From NCBI GenBank assembly GCA_030917025.1, contig JAUPVN010000120.1, forward strand, positions 1 through 17,746: 17,746 bases of DNA. The letters run 5' to 3'. This stretch comes from Patescibacteria group bacterium (GTDB taxonomy: Bacteria > Patescibacteriota > Saccharimonadia > Saccharimonadales > CAIOMD01). The notes under the pieces are model-generated. The model was not told the DNA's origin and searched no databases. It was given only the letters and a program-made list of their open reading frames with translations. Below, in pieces: positions 15,909-17,746 of this stretch (positions are counted from its first letter, which is position 1; every line of letters starts with the position of its first letter). The translations under genes were made by a program, and so were the position numbers.

Positions 15909-15917
15909 ATTATATCA
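15909..15917 (-). promoter_or_regulatory. extended -10 promoter TGATATAAT (minus strand)
   Basis: Perfect TGnTATAAT on the minus strand; the transcription start should be near 15902, giving a leader of about 30 bases with the GGAGG site. It reads into the Bax-inhibitor-like gene. Confidence 0.6.
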
Positions 15918-15943
15918 AAAATAATTGTTATTGCGTAAGCATA

Positions 15944-15972
15944 TTGATATTTAATTTGTAAAAGAATAGAAT
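15944..15972 (+). promoter_or_regulatory. candidate -35/-10 promoter TTGATA-N17-TAGAAT
   Basis: TTGATA (15944-15949) and TAGAAT (15967-15972) have the standard 17-base spacing, unlike most genes here that show only a -10. A TATTAT at 15972-15977 is an alternative -10. Either leads into a short leader carrying AAGGAG for the DUF7144 gene. Confidence 0.4.
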
Positions 15973-15991
15973 ATTATTGTAACTAATTAAT

Positions 15992-15997
15992 AAGGAG
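15992..15997 (+). promoter_or_regulatory. strong Shine-Dalgarno AAGGAG
   Basis: AAGGAG four bases before ATG 16002, one of the best ribosome binding sites in the window; it fixes the start of the DUF7144 gene. Confidence 0.7.
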
Positions 15998-16001
15998 ATC
16001 T

Positions 16002-16412
16002 ATGGCAAAAAATTCATCAAACGAGGTAACTGGCTGGGTAGGCTGGGTAGGCTTTGCGGGAATGCTAGCAATAGTAATGGGTATACTACAAGCTATTGTT
16101 GGTATTGTTGCACTATTTAAAAACACCGTTTACGCAATAGGTCCAGAAAACGTGTGGGTACTAGATTATACAACCTGGGGTTGGGTACACTTACTCTGGG
16201 GAGCATTTTTAATACTAGTAGGTGGCGCCATTTTGTCTGGCAAAACTTGGGGTAGAGTATTTGGAGTAATACTAGCTTCTATTAGCGTTATAGCAAACTT
16301 TTTGTTTATACCAATATACCCATTTTGGTCAATAATTATGGTAGTAGTAGGAGTTCTTGTAATTTTTGCACTTACCGTACACGGCAAAGAAATTGCCAGC
16401 CTAGAAGAATAA
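16002..16412 (+). CDS. DUF7144 family membrane protein
   Basis: 136 residues with four membrane helices (about 15-38, 62-83, 86-106 and 108-127). Conserved family blocks are visible: DYTTWGWVHLLWGAFLILVG, WGRVFGVILASISVIANFLF and PIYPFWSIIMV. The family is common in Actinobacteria and its function is unknown. A short exact tandem repeat of nine bases at the start encodes GWVGWVG. It is transcribed alone, from its own promoter with a strong ribosome binding site, and ends 20 bases before a hairpin terminator. Confidence 0.8.
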   Translation: MAKNSSNEVTGWVGWVGFAGMLAIVMGILQAIVGIVALFKNTVYAIGPENVWVLDYTTWGWVHLLWGAFLILVGGAILSGKTWGRVFGVILASISVIANFLFIPIYPFWSIIMVVVGVLVIFALTVHGKEIASLEE

Positions 16413-16431
16413 ACTAAAAGAGTAATTAATA

Positions 16432-16465
16432 AAAAACCACCACCTTTGTAAAAGTGGTGGTTTTT
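16432..16465. terminator. bidirectional Rho-independent terminator
   Basis: Perfect 12-base arms, AAAAACCACCAC at 16432-16443 and GTGGTGGTTTTT at 16454-16465, with a 10-base centre. T-run on the plus strand and the A-run upstream give a T-run on the minus strand, so it can stop both the DUF7144 gene and the convergent SHOCT gene. It is the only strong terminator hairpin I see in the window. Confidence 0.88.
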
Positions 16466-16481
16466 ATATATATAGGGTTAT

Positions 16482-16757
16482 TTATAAACCTAAAATTTGC
16501 TTCTTTTTAGCATCAAACTCTTCTTGAGTTAATATACCCTGATCTTTAAGTTCTGCAAGTTGCTTAAGCTCAGCAATCTGGTCATCGCTCGTTTGCGCAA
16601 CAGGTGCTTGTGCAGCCTGTACGGGCTGTTCTCCAACTTGTTGTTGATCTTGTGCGGCCCATTTATTAGCTTGACGTCTACTTACATTATTAGAAACAGC
16701 CGTTGCTGTCCCGGCTACTACTGCAGTACGCGCCATACCTCTTAATAATCCTGGCAT
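16482..16757 (-). CDS. SHOCT domain-containing small protein
   Basis: 91 residues. The N-terminal half (MARTAVVAGTATAVSNNVSRR) is Ala-rich and basic, followed by a Gln/Ala/Pro-rich linker (about 38-58). The C-terminal 30 residues are a SHOCT domain: IAELKQLAELKDQGILTQEE then FDAKKKQILGL. SHOCT domains are short helical oligomerisation modules found at protein ends. It begins one base after the DUF6325 stop, and its AAAGGAGA ribosome binding site (16763-16770, minus) lies inside the last codons of that gene. The DUF6325-SHOCT pairing recurs in Actinobacteria, implying a joint but unknown role. Confidence 0.87.
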   Translation of the reverse strand: MPGLLRGMARTAVVAGTATAVSNNVSRRQANKWAAQDQQQVGEQPVQAAQAPVAQTSDDQIAELKQLAELKDQGILTQEEFDAKKKQILGL

Positions 16758-16758
16758 T

Positions 16759-17166
16759 TTATTCTCCTTTACTTGTTATTTCTGCATAAGCTTCTGGGTG
16801 AATACGCCCTTCGGCAATTAATAAACCATTGGCGGCAAACAAAGCTCTCTTTAGGCCTTTTGCCCAAAGTTGTTCAACAATTAGCAAACCTGCTGCAGTG
16901 TCGTTATCTAATAACTCGCCAACTTCTAAAACGTCATCTTCTGTTACCATGTCTTCTGCGCTTTTATCTACAAATGTAATTTCTACTCCACCAGCCTCGT
17001 CGGCAGATAGTGAGGTAACATTACCTTCAGAATCTTTTTTTACAACTACTAAAGCAAGCACGCTAATAACACCTGCTTCAGAAGCTTTTTGTAACTCGGC
17101 AATAACACTACCATCAAAGTTGGGCTTATCAAAACCAACAATAATGTAATCTATCGGTCCTCTCAT
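16759..17166 (-). CDS. DUF6325 family protein
   Basis: 135 residues, soluble, acidic. The start MRGPIDYIIVGFDKPNFDGS, the VISVLALVVVKKDSEGNVTS stretch, the LLDNDTAAGLLIVEQLWA block and the C-terminal ANGLLIAEGRIHPEAYAEI match the DUF6325 pattern (small alpha/beta proteins related to the DUF1269 group). Function unknown. GC content and codon choice look a little higher than in the genes around 14105-14914. Start set by AAAGGAGA at 17171-17178 (minus strand), four bases before ATG 17166. It is the first gene of a two-gene unit with the SHOCT protein. Confidence 0.85.
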   Translation of the reverse strand: MRGPIDYIIVGFDKPNFDGSVIAELQKASEAGVISVLALVVVKKDSEGNVTSLSADEAGGVEITFVDKSAEDMVTEDDVLEVGELLDNDTAAGLLIVEQLWAKGLKRALFAANGLLIAEGRIHPEAYAEITSKGE

Positions 17167-17183
17167 ACATTCTCCTTTATTAT

Positions 17184-17202
17184 TATATTGATATCCAATA
17201 TA
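17184..17202. repeat. inverted repeat at the DUF6325 promoter, possible operator
   Basis: TATATTG (17184-17190), ATATC spacer, CAATATA (17196-17202): perfect 7-base arms. On the minus strand it starts at the edge of a TATAAT box (17202-17207) and covers the expected transcription start, the position of a repressor site. A second TATAAT at 17182-17187 is too close to the Shine-Dalgarno to be the main -10. Confidence 0.4.
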
Positions 17203-17207
17203 TTATA
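17202..17207 (-). promoter_or_regulatory. -10 box TATAAT of the DUF6325-SHOCT unit
   Basis: TATAAT on the minus strand with expected start near 17195, leaving a leader of about 28 bases that includes the AAAGGAGA site. Not of the TGn type. Confidence 0.45.
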
Positions 17208-17265
17208 ACTTATTTGTAAAGATTGTTCCCAAAAAATATATATTGTATACAACAATTATTATTTC

Positions 17266-17274
17266 TGTTATAGT
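17266..17274 (+). promoter_or_regulatory. extended -10 promoter TGTTATAGT
   Basis: TGnTATAGT with expected start near 17281, followed by AAGAGGA (17282-17288) seven bases before GTG 17296. A 10-base palindrome TTGTATACAA (17243-17252) lies just upstream at the -35 region and could be an activator or repressor site, though it is short. Confidence 0.5.
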
Positions 17275-17295
17275 TTGCATTAAGAGGAATAAATC

Positions 17296-17746
17296 GTGAA
17301 AGAAAAGTTTGTTGTTACGCCATTTCAAAAAAAATCACTTGCTATAACTACTGCTATAGCTGTTATCTTTGGAGCATACTTTTTGTGGGGCTATTTTTTG
17401 CTTATTGTACTTGCTGCAATTATTGCATTTATGTTTAACCCGCTCTATCAACGCCTTCTTAAAAAATGGGGTAAACCCGGGACCGCCGCAACATTATCAT
17501 TAATTGCTTCTTTTTTAACGTTAATTATTCCGCTAATGTTATTACTAGTAGTTACGGCAAACGAGTTAAAGCAATTAGCAGACGGCATTAGCCAGGTTAA
17601 TCTAAACGGCTTAGAATCTGAATTTATTGCTAAATTTAATCAAATAATGCAGGATATAAACGTTTCATTTAGGCTAACAGAAGAAGGCGTAACGGCTGCA
17701 GCAACAGAATTTGTTCAAAAATTTGGTTCAGAATTCCTAAAAGACG
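17296..17746 (+). CDS. AI-2E family transporter, 5' part (partial)
   Basis: Open to the end of the window; 150 codons seen. The GTG start is preceded by AAGAGGA at a seven-base spacing. The protein begins with a short polar stretch, then two close helices around LAITTAIAVIFGAYFLWGYF and LLIVLAAIIAFMFNPLYQRL (about 15-55), a short KKWGKPGTAA loop and a third helix (about 65-85, LSLIASFLTLIIPLMLLLVV). This is the standard opening of PF01594 (PerM/YtqT/TqsA-like) proteins, followed by the extracellular amphipathic region. Members include the E. coli AI-2 exporter TqsA but also cation/proton antiporters, so signal export should not be assumed. The rest of the gene lies outside the window. Confidence 0.85.
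   Translation, partial: MKEKFVVTPFQKKSLAITTAIAVIFGAYFLWGYFLLIVLAAIIAFMFNPLYQRLLKKWGKPGTAATLSLIASFLTLIIPLMLLLVVTANELKQLADGISQVNLNGLESEFIAKFNQIMQDINVSFRLTEEGVTAAATEFVQKFGSEFLKD

Noticed and set aside
16030..16052. Short tandem repeat GGCTGGGTA
   Set aside because: Only two and a bit copies inside a coding region, encoding GWVGWVG; not a CRISPR or regulatory repeat.
16829..17149. 106-codon open frame on the plus strand opposite DUF6325
   Set aside because: Product is a Ser/Thr-rich shadow of the real minus-strand gene, which has a Shine-Dalgarno, family motifs and a coupled partner.
17243..17252. Palindrome TTGTATACAA upstream of the AI-2E gene
   Set aside because: Ten AT-rich bases are expected by chance in such sequence; kept only as a remark in the promoter entry.
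1..17746. tRNA, rRNA, CRISPR arrays, insertion sequences, riboswitches
   Set aside because: No gene-free stretch exceeds about 130 bases. I saw no cloverleaf-like or repeat-spacer pattern, no transposase motif and no terminal inverted repeats.

Overview
The window is an AT-rich bacterial segment with tightly packed, mostly single-copy genes, one-base or four-base gene overlaps, very short or absent 5' leaders and no RNA genes or mobile elements. TGA behaves as a stop and long reading frames are open under the standard code, which argues against the bacteria that read TGA as glycine. Gene content (an MprF-like lipid aminoacylase fused to a rhomboid-like domain, DUF3048, DUF5665, Abhydrolase_9, DUF7144, a DUF6325-SHOCT pair, PF12811 Bax inhibitor, AI-2E transporter) together with the base composition suggests a Patescibacteria/CPR genome, most plausibly Saccharibacteria-like. 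This is inferred from gene families, not proven; no marker gene such as rRNA is present.

Layout. 1-67: possible tail of an upstream gene. 106-5628 (+): rhomboid-DUF2156 aminoacyl-phospholipid synthase, then a coupled set of DUF3048 surface protein, PAS histidine kinase and a single-domain response regulator. 5635-5940 (-): small DUF5665-like membrane protein. 5990-7473 (+): 60-residue protein with 13 cysteines, a 318-residue protein with a beta-carbonic-anhydrase-like C-x-D-x-R / H-x3-C signature, and an overlapping 99-residue orphan. 7554-12799 (+): HtrA-like membrane protease with a Gln/Asn-rich tail, Abhydrolase_9 membrane hydrolase, CPBP (CAAX-type) membrane protease. 12805-14034 (-): ClC-type ion transporter. 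14105-14914 (+): alpha/beta hydrolase. 14903-15871 (-): Bax-inhibitor-1-like protein and a 70-residue membrane protein. 16002-16412 (+): DUF7144 membrane protein, ending at a bidirectional hairpin terminator. 16482-17166 (-): SHOCT and DUF6325 pair. 17296-end (+): start of an AI-2E family transporter.

Taken together the region is about the cell envelope: lipid headgroup charge, surface-anchored and intramembrane proteases, envelope hydrolases, ion transport and an envelope-facing sensor kinase. Two themes stand out. One is a recurring TGnTAtaaT extended -10 promoter, often so close to the ATG that the mRNA must be leaderless or nearly so. The other is a possible metal-handling cluster at 5990-7473 that I cannot match to a described system. 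Several families here (Abhydrolase_9, DUF7144, DUF6325-SHOCT, PF12811) are best known from Actinobacteria, the usual hosts of Saccharibacteria.
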